A stretch of 5,289 nucleotides of DNA, from positions 3,423 through 8,711 of the forward strand of contig DDJI01000090.1 of the NCBI GenBank assembly GCA_002338885.1, written 5' to 3'. The stretch comes from Ruminococcus sp. UBA1828. GTDB lineage: Bacteria > Bacillota > Clostridia > Oscillospirales > Ruminococcaceae. The position numbers were made by a program, and so were the translations under genes. This document shows positions 4,648 to 5,289 of the stretch, one piece after another (positions within the stretch are counted from its first letter, which is position 1; each line of letters starts with the position of its first letter). Under the pieces are notes generated by a model that saw nothing but the letters and a program-made list of their open reading frames with translations, had not been told where the DNA came from and made no database searches.

Positions 4648-5287
4648 CGTATCCGCCTCCCTTGTCATACGCAGGCCCCGCACGGCGCTCGTGCTTGCTG
4701 TGCTTTTTGACACCGTCAAATATGTATACAAACGCCGCGCTCACAGCTAAAGACGCAACCGACACCACGAGCACGCATGAGAGTATGTCAAGCGGCGCCT
4801 GACTGCCGTGGGCTGTTCTCAAGGCTGCAACGGTGGTGGGTATCAGCTCAACCGACGACGTGTTGAACACCGCGAGAAGTATCATGTTCCTCGATGCCGT
4901 TTCGCCGTCGCTTCCCTCCGCTTCCGTCTTTTCAAGCTCCCGCATGGCTTCTATTCCTAACGGCGTGGCTGCGTTTCCAAGCCCGAATATGTTTGCGGTT
5001 ATGTTCATCGCAATCGCCTTGAACGCCTTGGAGTTTTCGTCTACGCCCTTAAATATCTTTTTGAGGACAGGCGCTATGAGCTTTGCAACTTTGTCTGTAA
5101 GACCCGACTCTTGAGCAACTCGCATAACCCCGCCCCACGTTGCCATCGAACCTATAATTGTGAGCAGAAGATTTACCGCCGTAGTTCCGCTCGAGATTAC
5201 AGCTGTGGAAACATCTGATATGTTGCCGGTAAAAAATGCGGTTATGCAGGACAAAAAAATCATTCCGATAAGTATATAATTTATCAT
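4520..5287 (-). CDS. spmA: Spore maturation protein A, with long 3' overlap into spmB
   Basis: 255-codon frame encoding SpmA, a multi-pass membrane protein of the Gate domain family acting with SpmB in spore core dehydration. Visible features are an N-terminal membrane helix (about 2-20), a second hydrophobic stretch (38-56) leading into MRVAQESGL (55-63), the hallmark NITANIFGLGNAATPLGIEAM (95-115), NTSSVELIPTTVAALR (142-157) and a last helix (about 168-190) followed by a basic tail KKHSKHERR. SpmA proteins normally end near residue 195-200. Here the frame runs about 55 residues further, overlapping spmB out of frame by 128 bases. That tail is glycine/arginine-rich and looks like a shadow read. 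Either it is truly translated or an indel (for instance in the A5 run at 4704-4708) hides the usual stop. The start ATG lies 2 bases from the window end, so its ribosome binding site cannot be seen, but the N-terminus looks complete. Confidence 0.9.
   Translation of the reverse strand: MINYILIGMIFLSCITAFFTGNISDVSTAVISSGTTAVNLLLTIIGSMATWGGVMRVAQESGLTDKVAKLIAPVLKKIFKGVDENSKAFKAIAMNITANIFGLGNAATPLGIEAMRELEKTEAEGSDGETASRNMILLAVFNTSSVELIPTTVAALRTAHGSQAPLDILSCVLVVSVASLAVSAAFVYIFDGVKKHSKHERRAGPAYDKGGGYDEFFGNGDTGISACGAGVRALQEGGRIQRVHSRSKGKHISGV
4656..4661 (-). promoter_or_regulatory. Ribosome binding site deciding the spmB start
   Basis: GGGAGG on the minus strand, 8 bases before the ATG at 4647. 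The next upstream in-frame ATG (4668) has only a weak purine stretch before it. The site lies inside the extended spmA frame, so the two genes are translationally adjacent. Confidence 0.8.
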
Positions 5288-5289
5288 GT

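Overview
The window looks like chromosomal DNA of an endospore-forming, anaerobic Firmicute, probably a gut-type Clostridia. The evidence is the sporulation pair spmA/spmB, strong GGAGG-type ribosome binding sites, sigma-A-like promoters and intrinsic terminators with T-tracts. There is no rRNA, tRNA, mobile element or CRISPR array in it. Species cannot be named from the sequence alone.

Layout. Positions 1-185 are a non-coding leader that can fold into a chain of four hairpins, followed by a strong Shine-Dalgarno. Positions 186-1970 encode a complete GTP-dependent phosphoenolpyruvate carboxykinase (pckG), closed by a textbook terminator at 1991-2027. Positions 2028-2577 hold no convincing protein gene, but contain a sigma-A-like promoter, a fold-rich stretch and a second terminator-like hairpin, which together suggest a small RNA of about 240 nt. 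A TG-extended promoter at 2520-2548 then drives a two-gene unit: a TtcA-type tRNA thiolation PP-loop enzyme (2578-3318) and a YmdB-type metallophosphodiesterase (3355-4122). Facing it on the minus strand are spmA (5287 to 4520) and spmB (4647 to 4129), whose products are membrane proteins needed for spore core dehydration.

How the parts relate. The ttcA-like/ymdB-like pair is transcribed toward spmAB with only 6 bases between the two stop codons. Both stops lie inside one 16-base palindrome. The only visible terminator for the plus-strand pair is embedded in the coding sequence of spmB. pckG is a separate unit linking phosphoenolpyruvate and oxaloacetate.

Most notable. (1) Synonymous codon choice in pckG switches abruptly near position 1230: GTA is used for 0 of 23 valines before and 10 of 15 after, and arginine moves from CGC to AGA. 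This implies either intragenic recombination or a chimeric metagenomic assembly, and it should be settled before synteny across that point is trusted. (2) The leader at 1-153 and the candidate small RNA at about 2272-2509 are structured elements I do not recognise. I see no new multi-gene system; these RNA candidates are the most plausible undescribed elements.
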